Positions 46,673 to 55,977 of a stretch of DNA of 64,000 bases are shown here, piece by piece. How positions within the stretch are numbered: position 1 is the stretch's first letter; every line of letters begins with the position of its first letter. Origin of the DNA: Streptococcus sp. Marseille-Q5986. GTDB lineage: Bacteria > Bacillota > Bacilli > Lactobacillales > Streptococcaceae. The translations under genes and the position numbers were made by a program. The stretch spans positions 248,001 to 312,000 of the forward strand of contig NZ_CAMPPY010000003.1 in the NCBI RefSeq assembly GCF_946902915.1. The letters run 5' to 3'. A model generated the notes under the pieces. It worked only from the letters and a program-made list of their open reading frames with translations. It was not told where the DNA came from and searched no databases.

Positions 46673-47374
46673 TTAGTTTTCCTCCTTTTCTACCTGAGCA
46701 CTGTCAGACGAGATGATACCATCACGAATGACAATCTGGCGTTTGGCATAGGCAGCAATCTCAGGCTCATGCGTGACCATGATAATGGTCTTCCCTTCCT
46801 TGTTTAACTCTACCAACAGCTGCATGATTTGATTTCCTGTCTTGGTATCCAAGGCTCCTGTGGGTTCGTCTGCTAGGATGATAGAGGGATTATTTACCAA
46901 GGCACGTGCAATCGCTACGCGTTGCTTTTGACCACCGGATAATTCCGAAGGTAAATGATGACTACGCTCCGTCAACTCAACCTTTTCCAGAAATTCCTCA
47001 GCCAATTTCCGACGTTTTGAAGCCGAAACACCAGCGTAAATCAAGGGCAATTCGACGTTTTGAAGTGCATTTAGCTTGGACAAGAGAAAGAACTGCTGAA
47101 AGACAAAGCCGATTTGCTGGTTGCGGACCTTGGCAAGTTGTTTCTCTCCAAGACCTGCAACTTCTTGCCCTTCAAGGTAGTACTCTCCACTGGTTGGTGT
47201 ATCCAACATTCCGATGGTATTCATCAATGTAGACTTACCAGAACCAGATGGTCCCATAATGGCAACAAACTCACCTTCATGAACTTCTAGATTGATATTT
47301 TTAAGGACCTGCAGTTCTTGGTCACCATTTCGATAACTCCTACAGATATTTTTGAGACTAATTAGTTTCTTCAT
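46673..47374 (-). CDS. MacB-type ABC transporter ATP-binding protein
   Basis: 233 residues. Walker A MGPSGSGKSTLMNT near 38, Q-loop VFQQFFLLSKLNAL, signature LSGGQKQRVAIARAL near 143, and Walker B SIILADEPTGALD. This is the LolD/MacB group. It overlaps the upstream membrane-fusion gene by 17 bp, so translation is coupled. Substrate unknown. Confidence 0.93.
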   Translation of the reverse strand: MKKLISLKNICRSYRNGDQELQVLKNINLEVHEGEFVAIMGPSGSGKSTLMNTIGMLDTPTSGEYYLEGQEVAGLGEKQLAKVRNQQIGFVFQQFFLLSKLNALQNVELPLIYAGVSASKRRKLAEEFLEKVELTERSHHLPSELSGGQKQRVAIARALVNNPSIILADEPTGALDTKTGNQIMQLLVELNKEGKTIIMVTHEPEIAAYAKRQIVIRDGIISSDSAQVEKEEN

Positions 47375-48533
47375 CAGCCTTCACCTCTTTTCCTTCTTCC
47401 AAGGAAGATGTTGGATTACTGATGACCTTGGCACCGTCTGTCAAACCTGAAGTAATTTCTTGGTTGTCTGCATCCGCATTCCCCAAAGTAACTTCTACCT
47501 TCTTCGCTTTTTTCTGGTCGTCAACGATCCAGACATAGTTTTTGTCATTTTCGGTAACAACGCTTGTCAAAGGAACAAGGATGGCCTTACTCTTATTTTT
47601 GACTTCCACACTGACCGAGAAGCCTTGTTTCAACTCACCGATATCGCTAGTCACATCAACAGTATAAGGGTACTTAGATCCAGTATTTCCTCCAAGGGCT
47701 GCATTTGCTGCTTCTCCATTGTTTTTAGGATAATCAGAAATATAGCTGATTTTTCCTGTCCAGCTCTTATCTTGGTAAACCTTCGAAGTAAAGGTAACTT
47801 CTTGCCCAACAGAAAGGTTAGCAAGGTTGTATTCAGACAACTCCCCTTTGACCTGCAAGTTTTCATTACTTACAACATGTACTACCACTTGGCTATTACC
47901 TGTTGGCGATTTGGAAACATTACGATTGACTTCAACTACAGTCCCTTCTAGTGTACTGAGGACAGTTGCAGCATCTAGCTGAGCTTGAGCCTTGTTGAGC
48001 TGGGCTACGGCATCTGCACGATTATCCTTAGCATCACTGATTTGAGAATCAATAGAAGATACGGAAGAAGTCCCTGCTTGCGCTTGTTCTGGGAGTCCTG
48101 CTTCTGTTGGAATCTGTGGAGAAGCTGGTGCATTCTCACGAGCTTTGTTTAACTCCTCGATATGACGGTCTGCTTTTGCAACTGCACGATCAGCTGCATC
48201 ATAGGCAGCTTGAGCATCTGCACTGCTGTATTTGACCAACGCTTGCCCTTCTTCAACCTTGTCCCCGACTGAAACGAGAATTTCATCTAAATCTCCCTTA
48301 CTAGCATCAAAATAAACGTATTGTTCATTTTTTGCTGTAACCGTACCTGACAAGAGAACCGATGAAGCAACAGAACCTTCCTTAGCAGTAACGATATGAG
48401 AGGTTTCCTCCTTGACTGCTGACTGAGAAGGTTGTCTAAAAATCAAAATCCCCGCAGCACCAATAACAATAGCACTGGCAACACCAATCGCTGTGTATAA
48501 TTGCCATTTTTTTGCCTTTTTATTTCTTTTCAT
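47358..48533 (-). CDS. Membrane-fusion (HlyD/MacA-like) subunit of the exporter
   Basis: 391 residues. N-terminal helix (about 10-30), a lipoyl/barrel-sandwich part with GTVTAKNEQYVYFDASKGDL, an alpha-helical hairpin rich in Ala/Glu/Lys (about 105-190, coiled-coil type), then beta-barrel domains. It links the permease to the cell wall side. First gene of the three-gene exporter operon, with GGAG and its own promoter upstream. Confidence 0.9.
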   Translation of the reverse strand: MKRNKKAKKWQLYTAIGVASAIVIGAAGILIFRQPSQSAVKEETSHIVTAKEGSVASSVLLSGTVTAKNEQYVYFDASKGDLDEILVSVGDKVEEGQALVKYSSADAQAAYDAADRAVAKADRHIEELNKARENAPASPQIPTEAGLPEQAQAGTSSVSSIDSQISDAKDNRADAVAQLNKAQAQLDAATVLSTLEGTVVEVNRNVSKSPTGNSQVVVHVVSNENLQVKGELSEYNLANLSVGQEVTFTSKVYQDKSWTGKISYISDYPKNNGEAANAALGGNTGSKYPYTVDVTSDIGELKQGFSVSVEVKNKSKAILVPLTSVVTENDKNYVWIVDDQKKAKKVEVTLGNADADNQEITSGLTDGAKVISNPTSSLEEGKEVKADEETN

Positions 48534-48569
48534 TTTTAAGCTCCTTTATTCCTTTGCCTTACAAAAACC

Positions 48570-48598
48570 ATTATATCAGAAACACCAAGCTCAAACAA
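48570..48598 (-). promoter_or_regulatory. Promoter of the MacAB-type exporter operon
   Basis: Minus strand: -35 TTGTTT (48593-48598), 17-bp spacer, -10 TATAAT (48570-48575) with a TGn extension. Confidence 0.65.
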
Positions 48599-48718
48599 TG
48601 ACAGTTCAGGATCACCATTGCGTTCGGTATCTATTCTGGATTATTGTACTAGATATATAATACACTATCTTTTAAAATTCGGCAAATGTTTTTATCATTT
48701 TTTTACCGTAGCAGATTT

Positions 48719-48747
48719 TTGCATTCAAATAGTAAAAACGATAGAAT
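48719..48747 (+). promoter_or_regulatory. gor promoter
   Basis: -35 TTGCAT (48719-48724), 17-bp spacer, -10 TAGAAT (48742-48747), about 30 bp before the gor start. Confidence 0.6.
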
Positions 48748-48776
48748 ATGACTATCAAAGCTATAAGGAGTTTTCT

Positions 48777-50123
48777 ATGAGAGAATATGATATCATCGCC
48801 ATCGGTGGAGGAAGCGGCGGTATCGCCACTATGAACCGAGCTAGCGAACATGGTGCAAAAGCTGCTATTATCGAAGAGAAAAAATTAGGTGGTACCTGCG
48901 TTAATGTCGGCTGTGTTCCTAAGAAAATCATGTGGTATGGAGCGCAAATCGCTGAAAGCTTCCACCACTACGGTCCTGACTACGGTTTTACAAGTTCAGA
49001 TGTTCAATTTGATTTCGCAAAACTTCGTCAAAATCGTGAAGCCTACATCGATCGTGCCCGCTCGTCTTATGATGAAAGTTTCAAGCGCAACGGTGTTGAT
49101 TTGATTGAAGGTCGTGCTCATTTCGTTGATTCCCACACAGTTAGCGTCAATGGTGAATTGATTCGTGCCAAACATATCGTGATTGCGACTGGTGCTCGCC
49201 CAAGCATCCCAACTATCCCTGGAGCTGAACTCGGTGGTAGCTCAGACGATGTCTTTGCTTGGGAGCAACTTCCTGAATCCGTTGCGATTCTTGGAGCTGG
49301 CTATATTGCGGTTGAGCTAGCTGGTGTTCTCCGTGCACTCGGTGTAAAAACTGATTTATTCGTCCGTCGCGATCGTCCCTTGCGCACTTTTGACAGCTAC
49401 ATCGTTGAAGGACTTGTCAATGAAATGGAAAAAACAGGGCTACCTTTGCACACGCATAAGGTACCAGTCAAGCTCGAAGAAACCGAGGAAGGCATTACCA
49501 TTCATTTTGAAGACGGTTCTAGTCACACTGCCAGCCAAGTTATCTGGGCTACCGGTCGCCGTCCAAATGTAGACGGTCTTGAGTTAGAAAAGGCTGGTGT
49601 CACACTCAACCAACGTGGATTTATCCAAGTGGATGAGTATCAAAATACAGTTGTAGATGGCATCTACGCCCTTGGAGATGTTACTGGTGAGAAAGAACTG
49701 ACCCCAGTAGCCATCAAAGCAGGACGTACCCTATCTGAACGCCTCTTCAACGGCAAAACAAATGCCAGGATGGACTACACGACTATCCCTACTGTTGTCT
49801 TCTCACACCCAGCAATCGGAACCGTTGGTTTAACCGAGGATCAAGCTATCAAAGAATACGGCCAAGATAACATCAAAGTCTACAAGTCAAGCTTTGCATC
49901 TATGTACTCTGCCGTTACAAACCATCGTCAAGAATCACGCTTCAAACTCATCACCGCGGGTGCTGACGAAAAAGTTGTTGGCCTACACGGACTTGGTTAC
50001 GGAGTGGATGAGATGATTCAAGGATTCGCTGTTGCCATCAAGATGGGAGCAACCAAGGCGGACTTTGATGCTACAGTAGCTATCCACCCAACTGCCTCAG
50101 AAGAATTTGTGACCATGCGCTAA
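48777..50123 (+). CDS. gor: Glutathione reductase
   Basis: Flavoenzyme reducing glutathione disulfide with NADPH, for oxidative stress defence with imported glutathione. 448 residues from ATG 48777 ([15 protein letters not shown]) after TAAGGAG; a longer open frame upstream has no site. FAD motif GGGSGG, redox disulfide in [18 protein letters not shown] motif [15 protein letters not shown], and the C-terminal catalytic histidine in AIHPTASEE. Ends in a strong terminator. Confidence 0.95.
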   Translation: MREYDIIAIGGGSGGIATMNRASEHGAKAAIIEEKKLGGTCVNVGCVPKKIMWYGAQIAESFHHYGPDYGFTSSDVQFDFAKLRQNREAYIDRARSSYDESFKRNGVDLIEGRAHFVDSHTVSVNGELIRAKHIVIATGARPSIPTIPGAELGGSSDDVFAWEQLPESVAILGAGYIAVELAGVLRALGVKTDLFVRRDRPLRTFDSYIVEGLVNEMEKTGLPLHTHKVPVKLEETEEGITIHFEDGSSHTASQVIWATGRRPNVDGLELEKAGVTLNQRGFIQVDEYQNTVVDGIYALGDVTGEKELTPVAIKAGRTLSERLFNGKTNARMDYTTIPTVVFSHPAIGTVGLTEDQAIKEYGQDNIKVYKSSFASMYSAVTNHRQESRFKLITAGADEKVVGLHGLGYGVDEMIQGFAVAIKMGATKADFDATVAIHPTASEEFVTMR

Positions 50124-50131
50124 TTATTGTA

Positions 50132-50155
50132 AGAGACCTCTTGAGGTCTCTTTTT
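50132..50155 (+). terminator. gor terminator
   Basis: AGAGACCTC / GAGGTCTCT, 9-bp perfect stem, then Ts. Confidence 0.85.
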
Positions 50156-50205
50156 ACTTGCAAAATCGGCTGTTACAAAATTGTTATCTTGATTTCAAAA
50201 ATAGG

Positions 50206-50265
50206 TTGACTTTTCTTTCTGAATTAGTATAATAGTTACTATAATTTTGAAAAGAGGTTAACAGT
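50206..50265 (+). promoter_or_regulatory. bioY promoter with possible BirA operator
   Basis: -35 TTGACT (50206-50211), 16-bp spacer, perfect -10 TATAAT (50228-50233). Downstream, TAGTTACT (50233-50240) and GGTTAACAG (50256-50264) roughly form the two arms of a biotin-repressor site. The right arm is good, the left poor, so the operator is only a possibility. Confidence 0.5.
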
Positions 50266-50266
50266 T

Positions 50267-50803
50267 TTGAAAAAAGCTCATATCTATGCCATTCCTGCTA
50301 TCGGTGCTGCTCTCATCGCCGTATTGGCACAAATCAGTCTCCCTATCGGTCCTGTCCCCTTCACTTTGCAAAACTTTGCGATCGGTCTAATTGCCACTGT
50401 TTTTAGACCTAGGGAATCCGTTCTATCTGTAGCTCTCTACCTCCTACTGGGTGCTATTGGCCTACCTGTCTTTGCAGGGACTGGTGCAGGATTTCACGTT
50501 TTAGTCGGTCCAAGTGCAGGCTATCTTTGGTTCGACCTTGTCTATGCTGGACTTACATCTTATCTCATCCATCAAAATAGTGGCCATATTCGCATTTTCC
50601 TAGCCAACCTCTTGGGTGATTCCCTCGTCTTTGTCGGAGGTATTCTCAGCCTCCACTTCCTTGCTGGTATGTCATTCGATAAGGCATTCGCTGTCGGAGT
50701 TCTTCCCTTTATTCTTCCTGATTTTGGTAAGATTATTGCCATTAGTTTCATTAGCCGTCCCCTACTCGAACGATTGAAAAGCCTTCCTTATTTCTCAAGA
50801 TAA
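50267..50803 (+). CDS. bioY: Biotin transporter BioY (S component)
   Basis: Membrane substrate-capture protein for biotin, working with the shared ECF energising module encoded elsewhere. 178 residues, about six helices. Family motifs: LPIGPVPFTLQNFAIGLIA near 24-42 and LLLGAIGLPVFAGTGAG near 58-74, then GPSAGYLWFD. TTG start 50267, with AAAGAGG about 10 bp upstream. Confidence 0.93.
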   Translation: MKKAHIYAIPAIGAALIAVLAQISLPIGPVPFTLQNFAIGLIATVFRPRESVLSVALYLLLGAIGLPVFAGTGAGFHVLVGPSAGYLWFDLVYAGLTSYLIHQNSGHIRIFLANLLGDSLVFVGGILSLHFLAGMSFDKAFAVGVLPFILPDFGKIIAISFISRPLLERLKSLPYFSR

Positions 50804-50834
50804 AAAAAAGAGACTGGGACAATAGTCTCTTTTT
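50804..50834. terminator. Bidirectional terminator between bioY and the PC4-like gene
   Basis: AAAAAGAGACT / AGTCTCTTTTT hairpin with A and T flanks. Confidence 0.85.
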
Positions 50835-50838
50835 ATTG

Positions 50839-51051
50839 TTACCCTTTAAAAGCATCGACCATTACCTGAAATTCTTCATTGGAAAGCGTGATTCCTTTGC
50901 CCATTTTGGTATGATCAGGACTCCAAGAACGAATATCAAACTTTGCTGGTGCTCCATTAAAGCTAACGCGATTTAGTTCTTTTGTCCATCCTTTGTCATT
51001 TTCGGACAAGGTCAGTAAGTGTTCTTCGATTTCAAATGTAAATTCTGCCAT
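50839..51051 (-). CDS. YdbC-family PC4-like single-stranded nucleic-acid-binding protein
   Basis: 70 residues. The pattern FTFEIEEHLLTLSENDKGWT, then FDIRSWSPDHTKMGKGITLS matches the small YdbC/PC4 fold, which binds single-stranded DNA as a dimer in Lactococcus. AAAGGAG lies before the start. Stand-alone gene. Confidence 0.85.
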   Translation of the reverse strand: MAEFTFEIEEHLLTLSENDKGWTKELNRVSFNGAPAKFDIRSWSPDHTKMGKGITLSNEEFQVMVDAFKG

Positions 51052-51154
51052 TTTAACTCCTTTATGTGATATGCTTTCTATAGTCTATTCGTAAAAATCT
51101 TGTGGTTTTTAGAAAAATTTTATATAATATGGATATATAAGAAGGGAGGATTCT

Positions 51155-51476
51155 ATGAAACAGACATTCAAACCAGTCTCTAGATAAACTACATCGTTTT
51201 CTCAATGGGAATGATGATCATCCTCAAATCGAGGATAACTCCCTCACTGCTATGATTGAACAAGCCATCCAAAAAAAGACGGCTGTTCATGTCATACTTG
51301 CCGAGACAAGTTTTACGGGTGATATTCTCAAACACGATGCCATTCGCCAGCAAATTATCATCAAGAATTTTTCAAAAAACGTGACTCGAATCATTCGTAT
51401 CAGTGATATTAAACGGCTTCGTTTCGTTCCCTCAACCGTACAAAAAGCTCAGAAAAGTCTATTTAAGAAAGAGTGA
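51155..51476 (+). pseudogene. YolD-like small protein gene with a 2-bp deletion
   Basis: ATG 51155 after AAGGGAGGA gives MKQTFKPVS and then stops at 51185. The missing frame continues LDKLHRFLNGNDDHPQIEDN and into the second half (from ATG 51252) with VHVILAETSFTGDIL and RIIRISDIKRLRF. Adding one CT unit to the TCTCT tract near 51178 restores a protein of about 107 residues. The C-terminal half resembles the YolD fold; that assignment is weak. Internal initiation at 51252 is possible. Confidence 0.65.
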
Positions 51477-51505
51477 CATGTTCATTACATCCCACTCTTT
51501 TTCTT
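51464..51505. terminator. Bidirectional terminator between the YolD-like gene and the ATP-cone gene
   Basis: AAAGAGTG pairs with CACTCTTT around a long loop, with T-rich and A-rich flanks. Confidence 0.65.
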
Positions 51506-51842
51506 AACGGATTTGTTCAAAATGAAGATGAACTGCGATATGGTCACCATAGCCACTTCTCTCCAAATCGCGTTGCAAACGATAAGAGATATAGTGTTCT
51601 GCAATTGTGATATAGCCTGCGCCGAGTAAGCGGTGCTCAACCATTGATTGGATCATGCTGATAGTCGCACGTTCCACTTTTGCTTCTTCCAAGTCTAAAA
51701 CGACTTTTTTAGTGACTTGAGCAAGGTTTTGGCGCAAATCATCTGTCAAAACATAAACGGTTTGGGCTGCTTTTAGGACAGCTTGGTAAATTTTATCTGG
51801 ATCAAATTCAGCAATTTCTCCATTACGTTTGATTACTTGCAT
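51504..51842 (-). CDS. Stand-alone ATP-cone domain protein
   Basis: 112 residues made almost entirely of one ATP-cone, as at the N-terminus of ribonucleotide reductases and in NrdR: VIKRNGEIAEFDPDKIYQAVLKAA then VERATISMIQSMVEHRLL and AEHYISYRLQRD. No zinc ribbon, so it is not NrdR. It probably binds ATP/dATP; its role is unknown. It lies 11 bp after trmD. Confidence 0.85.
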   Translation of the reverse strand: MQVIKRNGEIAEFDPDKIYQAVLKAAQTVYVLTDDLRQNLAQVTKKVVLDLEEAKVERATISMIQSMVEHRLLGAGYITIAEHYISYRLQRDLERSGYGDHIAVHLHFEQIR

Positions 51843-51853
51843 GAGGTTCTCCT

Positions 51854-52573
51854 TTATTCTTTGTTTTCTTTGATTTTAGTCAGCATTTTTGCTTCTTCTG
51901 TTATTAGTTGATAGTTTTCTAGCAGGTCAGGTCTACGCTCATAGGTTTTCTTTAGGCTCTCATACAGTCGCCACTGACGAATCTTTTCATGGTGTCCACT
52001 CATGAGAACATCTGGTACCACCATGCCTCGATAGTCATAAGGGCGTGTATACTGAGGATATTCGAGAAGTCCTGAAGAAAAACTATCATCCTGGTGGCTA
52101 GACTCCTTGCCAATCACTTCTGGTATCAAGCGCACGGTCGCATCAATCATGGTCATGGCCGCCAGTTCCCCTCCAGTCAAGACATAATCTCCTAGAGAGA
52201 TCTCATCCGTAACCAGAATCTTAATCCGTTCATCATAACCTTCGTAGTGACCACAGATAAAGATGAGTTCTTCTTCTTGCGCTAAATCTTCCGCATAAGC
52301 CTGATCGAACTGTTTCCCAGCAGGATCAAGAAGAATGACACGAGGATTTTTCTTTTCAATGACATCAAAGGCATCGAAAATGGGTTGGGCTCGGAGCAAC
52401 ATCCCCTGACCGCCTCCGTATGGCTCATCGTCAACATGACGGGCCTTTTCAGCGTATTCTCTGAAATTATGATACTGGATATCCAAGAGCCCTTTTTCTC
52501 GAGCCTTTCCAACGATCGAGTGCTCCAGCGGAGAAAACATCTCAGGAAAGAGAGTTAAAATATCAATCTTCAT
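51854..52573 (-). CDS. trmD: tRNA (guanine-37-N1)-methyltransferase
   Basis: Methylates G37 of tRNAs to prevent frameshifting. 239 residues, trefoil-knot SPOUT fold. N-terminal [31 protein letters not shown] near 50, [12 protein letters not shown] and [17 protein letters not shown] form the knot and SAM site. It overlaps rimM by 11 bp. Confidence 0.97.
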   Translation of the reverse strand: MKIDILTLFPEMFSPLEHSIVGKAREKGLLDIQYHNFREYAEKARHVDDEPYGGGQGMLLRAQPIFDAFDVIEKKNPRVILLDPAGKQFDQAYAEDLAQEEELIFICGHYEGYDERIKILVTDEISLGDYVLTGGELAAMTMIDATVRLIPEVIGKESSHQDDSFSSGLLEYPQYTRPYDYRGMVVPDVLMSGHHEKIRQWRLYESLKKTYERRPDLLENYQLITEEAKMLTKIKENKE

Positions 52574-53081
52574 CGTCTAACCCTTCTAAGATATCCACAT
52601 CGACCCGTTTATTTGGAATATCAACATTGAGGATCACTGGGGGTATGTAAGGCAATAATAAATCACGATTGCCTTTTCGTTTGACCACCCAGACATCGTT
52701 GGCGCCTGGTTGCAGGATTTCCTTGATGGTTCCAATCAGGTTCTCTCCCTCATAGACTTCTAAACCGATAATCTCGTGATAGTAAAATTCACCATCATCT
52801 AGGATATTCAAATCTTCCTCAGCGACCTTGAGACTGTATCCCTTATACTTTTCGATAGCGTTGATATGGTACATATCTTTGAATTTAATAATGTCAAAGT
52901 TCTTCTGTTTACGGTGGCTAGCAATAGTTACTGTTTGAACAAACTGATCTTTTTCATCAAATAAAGCCAGCTCAGCCCCTTTTTTAAACCGTTCTTCTGC
53001 AAAATCCGTCACAGACAAGACGCGCATCTCACCCTGTAACCCCTGCGTATTGACGATTTTCCCAACATTAAAGTAATTCAT
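52563..53081 (-). CDS. rimM: 16S rRNA processing protein RimM
   Basis: Helps mature the 30S head (binds S19). 172 residues: N-terminal RimM barrel ([21 protein letters not shown]) and C-terminal PRC barrel ([20 protein letters not shown], then [14 protein letters not shown]). Starts the rimM-trmD-ATP-cone unit, 30 bp after an alpha/beta hydrolase gene. Confidence 0.96.
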   Translation of the reverse strand: MNYFNVGKIVNTQGLQGEMRVLSVTDFAEERFKKGAELALFDEKDQFVQTVTIASHRKQKNFDIIKFKDMYHINAIEKYKGYSLKVAEEDLNILDDGEFYYHEIIGLEVYEGENLIGTIKEILQPGANDVWVVKRKGNRDLLLPYIPPVILNVDIPNKRVDVDILEGLDDED

Positions 53082-53111
53082 CTTGTCTCCTGTAGTCTCC
53101 TTCTTTCCATC

Positions 53112-53900
53112 TTATTCTGACAATTCTCGAATAATAGTCGCAATTTTTTCTGATTCTGACCATTGTAAATAATGGTGATTCCCTCCTAAAATGAGTTTAG
53201 TATTAGAAGTCCAATATTCTGATTCTCTATACTCTTTTTCTCTATAAGGCTGACAAAAAACAAATACAGGAATATGAGCTTCTATAGATACATCCTCAAA
53301 ATCTTCCTCAGTAATCTCCCCAGACATCTGAAATCCTGGATTTTGCTTTTCCAACTCTAAGCCTTTTTCTTGCATTATTTCCCAGATTTCTTTATTCGTT
53401 TCAGGACTAAATGTTGCTTGAGTTAAATTCTTCAAATAAAGTTCAGATCCATACTCGTCAATCAACCTCATCTGCTCTTCCATTTCTGGATAAGGAGTTT
53501 CTGAAAAATCAGCAAACATGACTTTTTTAGTTGTCGGTTCAATTGCTACTAAAGCCTGACACTTAATTGATTTGTTGAGCAATTTACAAGCTAAAATTCC
53601 ACTCAAACTATGTACACAAAGTATATATTCAGAAATCCCTAATTCTTCAAGTACTTCATAAACTGCATCTACAAGATTATCCAGATTTTTGTCAGCTTGG
53701 TCATGAATCAGACTCCTACCTGTGTTCGGAAAATCAATTGTCAAATAACCAATTGTAGGAGGAAGTTTTTCAAGTATAAGTGAAAAATTTTCATAACTTG
53801 GTAGCAAACCTGCTCCGTTTAGACAAACTAGCACTTTCTTTTGCTTTTGATAAGTAACAGAGAGACTACCAATTTCTGTAGATACTTCAAACCTCTTCAT
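53112..53900 (-). CDS. Alpha/beta hydrolase
   Basis: 262 residues from ATG 53900 (MKRFEVSTEIGSLSVTYQ); a GTG 12 bp upstream is possible, and both have poor ribosome sites. Order: VLVCLNGAG (oxyanion loop), LTIDFPNTGRSLI, nucleophile elbow CVHSLSGILACKLL (Ser near 101), and a histidine in LGGNHHYLQWSE near the C-terminus. Substrate unknown. Not in the usual rpsP-rimM-trmD core, so probably an insertion. Confidence 0.8.
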   Translation of the reverse strand: MKRFEVSTEIGSLSVTYQKQKKVLVCLNGAGLLPSYENFSLILEKLPPTIGYLTIDFPNTGRSLIHDQADKNLDNLVDAVYEVLEELGISEYILCVHSLSGILACKLLNKSIKCQALVAIEPTTKKVMFADFSETPYPEMEEQMRLIDEYGSELYLKNLTQATFSPETNKEIWEIMQEKGLELEKQNPGFQMSGEITEEDFEDVSIEAHIPVFVFCQPYREKEYRESEYWTSNTKLILGGNHHYLQWSESEKIATIIRELSE

Positions 53901-53998
53901 AAAGAAACCCACTCATTCTATAACAATGAATTATTAAAAATCCTTGTCCTTTATTTTATCACGTTCCAGGGATTTTCTCAAGTTGGAGGAAGAGGACA

Positions 53999-54331
53999 TC
54001 AACTCTCCTTCCCCTTCAAAAATCCTTCCACATCTCTTTCATGCTGGTACTTGATGGCAGCCTTCTTATCTTTATCAAAGATGGTTTTGGTTAGGTCAAT
54101 ATCGTTGATGGCCGCAATTGCGACCGTGTAGTGAATAATATCAGCCAGTTCTTTGTCCAGTTCCTCATTTGAGTCCTGGACACCCTCTTTTCGGCCAGAG
54201 CGCCCATTCAAGACCTCAGCTACTTCTCCGACTTCCTCCACTAGCTTGATAAAGAGGCCTTCCTCAGTTCAAGATTGCTGGTAATGTTCGAGTAAATAAT
54301 CTTGTAATTGTCTAAACGTTAAATCCTTCAT
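53999..54331 (-). pseudogene. MazG-like nucleotide pyrophosphohydrolase gene with an internal stop
   Basis: ATG 54331 after GGAGAACAGAAG gives MKDLTFRQLQDYLLEHYQQS, then TGA at 54269-54271. The same frame continues TEEGLFIKLVEEVGEVAEVL (the MazG ExxE motif), then LDKELADIIHYTVAIAA (ExxD) to a stop at 53999. A single CGA to TGA change (Arg21) explains the loss. Family members hydrolyse non-canonical or excess NTPs. Restart at the GTG of VEEVGE (54241) lacks the first helix and a ribosome site. Confidence 0.82.
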
Positions 54332-54345
54332 CTTCTGTTCTCCAC

Positions 54346-54375
54346 AAAAAAGCGAGACTTCTGTCCCGCTTTTTT
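54346..54375 (-). terminator. Terminator after rpsP-khpA
   Basis: Minus strand GCGGGAC-AGAA-GTCTCGC followed by six Ts. Confidence 0.85.
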
Positions 54376-54613
54376 ATTTTTCATCGATAACGATTCTTAC
54401 TTTTTTGTCTTCAGTTGGGACAGAGTAGACAATCGTTCTTATCGCTGAGATAGTGCGACCCTTACGACCGATAACACGACCGACATCGCTTGGGTCAAGA
54501 TCCAAGTGATACTCCAAAAACTCTGGTGTGTCTTCAATCTTGATAGTTAAGGCATCAGGTTGTGAAATCAAAGGTTTCACAATCACAATAATGAGATTTT
54601 CAATCGTATCCAT
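54374..54613 (-). CDS. khpA: KH-domain RNA-binding protein KhpA
   Basis: 79 residues, one KH domain. The GxxG loop is in [18 protein letters not shown]. In pneumococcus KhpA pairs with KhpB (EloR) and affects cell elongation through RNA binding. It lies 19 bp after rpsP on the same transcript, a conserved pairing. Confidence 0.95.
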   Translation of the reverse strand: MDTIENLIIVIVKPLISQPDALTIKIEDTPEFLEYHLDLDPSDVGRVIGRKGRTISAIRTIVYSVPTEDKKVRIVIDEK

Positions 54614-54632
54614 CTGTCAACCTACTTTAAAC

Positions 54633-54905
54633 TTATTTTAAGAATTTAGAATCGTGGAATTTTTTCAATACGCCTTCTTTTGAAAGGATGTTGCGAACTG
54701 TATCTGAAGGTTGAGCTCCATCAGCCAACCATGCAAGAACGCGGTCTTCCTTCAAAGTTACTTGGTTTTCAGCAACAAGTGGGTTGTAAGTCCCAACTGT
54801 TTCGATAAAACGTCCGTCACGTGGTGAACGTGAGTCTGCTACGTTGATACGATAGAAAGGTTTTTTCTTAGAACCCATACGAGTCAAACGGATTTTAACT
54901 GCCAT
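54633..54905 (-). CDS. rpsP: 30S ribosomal protein S16
   Basis: 90 residues, normal for S16: [20 protein letters not shown] then [15 protein letters not shown]. Strong promoter upstream; khpA follows. The rimM/trmD genes that accompany rpsP in many bacteria are separated from it here by three genes or remnants. Confidence 0.97.
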   Translation of the reverse strand: MAVKIRLTRMGSKKKPFYRINVADSRSPRDGRFIETVGTYNPLVAENQVTLKEDRVLAWLADGAQPSDTVRNILSKEGVLKKFHDSKFLK

Positions 54906-54970
54906 TTTTTAATGTCTCTTTTCTTATTTTTTATTTCGGTGAAATAGCTGAGCTATTTAGCACATGTTCT

Positions 54971-54998
54971 ATTATAGCAGATTTTTGACAGGTGTCAA
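54971..54998 (-). promoter_or_regulatory. rpsP promoter
   Basis: Minus strand: perfect -35 TTGACA (54993-54998), 16-bp spacer, perfect -10 TATAAT (54971-54976). A second TTGACA-like copy lies about 20 bp further upstream in a repeat of TGTCAAG. Confidence 0.85.
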
Positions 54999-55062
54999 GA
55001 AAAAAACTTGACAGAGTTTTAATTTTTCAGCTACTAGAAACTTTTAGTAAAATCTTTTACAT

Positions 55063-55091
55063 TTGAAATCCACTTCTTTTTAAGGTACAAT
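55063..55091 (+). promoter_or_regulatory. slrA promoter
   Basis: -35 TTGAAA (55063-55068), 17-bp spacer, -10 TACAAT (55086-55091). Confidence 0.7.
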
Positions 55092-55120
55092 GATAGAAAT
55101 GAATTTTTGAGAGGAAAACA

Positions 55121-55924
55121 ATGAAAAAACTAGCAACCCTTCTTTTACTGTCCACTGTTGCCCTAGCTGGATGTAGCAGCATCCAACGTAGTCTGCGTGG
55201 CGATGACTATGTAGATTCTAGCTTAGCTGCTGAAGAAAGTTCTAAGGCTGCTGCCCAATCTGCCAAGGACTTAAACGATGCTTTAACAAATGAGAATGCC
55301 AATTTCCCTCAACTTTCTAAGGAAGTTGCTGAAGATGAAGCCGAAGTCATTCTCCACACAAGTCAGGGTGATATTCGTATTAAACTCTTCCCTAAACTCG
55401 CTCCTCTAGCAGTTGAAAACTTCCTCACTCATGCCAAAGAAGGCTACTATAACGGGATTACCTTCCACCGTGTCATCGATGGCTTTATGGTTCAAACTGG
55501 AGATCCAAAGGGGGACGGCACAGGTGGTCAGTCCATCTGGCATGACAAGGATAAGACAAAAGACAAGGGAACTGGTTTCAAGAACGAGATTACTCCTTAT
55601 CTCTATAACATCCGTGGTGCTCTTTCTATGGCTAATACTGGTCAACCAAACACCAACGGCAGCCAGTTCTTCATCAACCAAAACTCTACAGATACCTCTG
55701 CTAAACTCCCTACAAGCAAGTATCCCAAGAAAATCATCGAAGCCTACAAAGAAGGGGGAAATCCTAGTCTAGATGGTAAACACCCAGTCTTTGGCCAAGT
55801 CATCGACGGCATGGATATTGTTGATAAGATTGCCAAGGCTGAAAAAGATGAAAAAGACAAACCAACTACTGCTATTACTATCGATAGTATCGAAGTAGTG
55901 AAAGACTACGATTTTAAATCTTAA
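55121..55924 (+). CDS. slrA: Cyclophilin-type peptidyl-prolyl isomerase lipoprotein (SlrA)
   Basis: Surface foldase; in pneumococcus SlrA contributes to colonisation. 267 residues. The signal peptide [18 protein letters not shown] has lipobox Cys18. The cyclophilin domain (about residues 75-265) has [21 protein letters not shown] and SQFFINQN, matching the catalytic Arg, Phe and Gln positions. GAGAGGAAAAC precedes the start. Single gene with a terminator. Confidence 0.93.
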   Translation: MKKLATLLLLSTVALAGCSSIQRSLRGDDYVDSSLAAEESSKAAAQSAKDLNDALTNENANFPQLSKEVAEDEAEVILHTSQGDIRIKLFPKLAPLAVENFLTHAKEGYYNGITFHRVIDGFMVQTGDPKGDGTGGQSIWHDKDKTKDKGTGFKNEITPYLYNIRGALSMANTGQPNTNGSQFFINQNSTDTSAKLPTSKYPKKIIEAYKEGGNPSLDGKHPVFGQVIDGMDIVDKIAKAEKDEKDKPTTAITIDSIEVVKDYDFKS

Positions 55925-55931
55925 AAACCCC

Positions 55932-55968
55932 CAAATACAGTACCAACATACGGTACTGTATTTCTTTT
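55932..55968. terminator. Terminator between slrA and the ABC-F gene
   Basis: AATACAGTACC / GGTACTGTATT stem, T-rich after it on the plus strand. Confidence 0.8.
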
Positions 55969-55977
55969 ATACTCATT

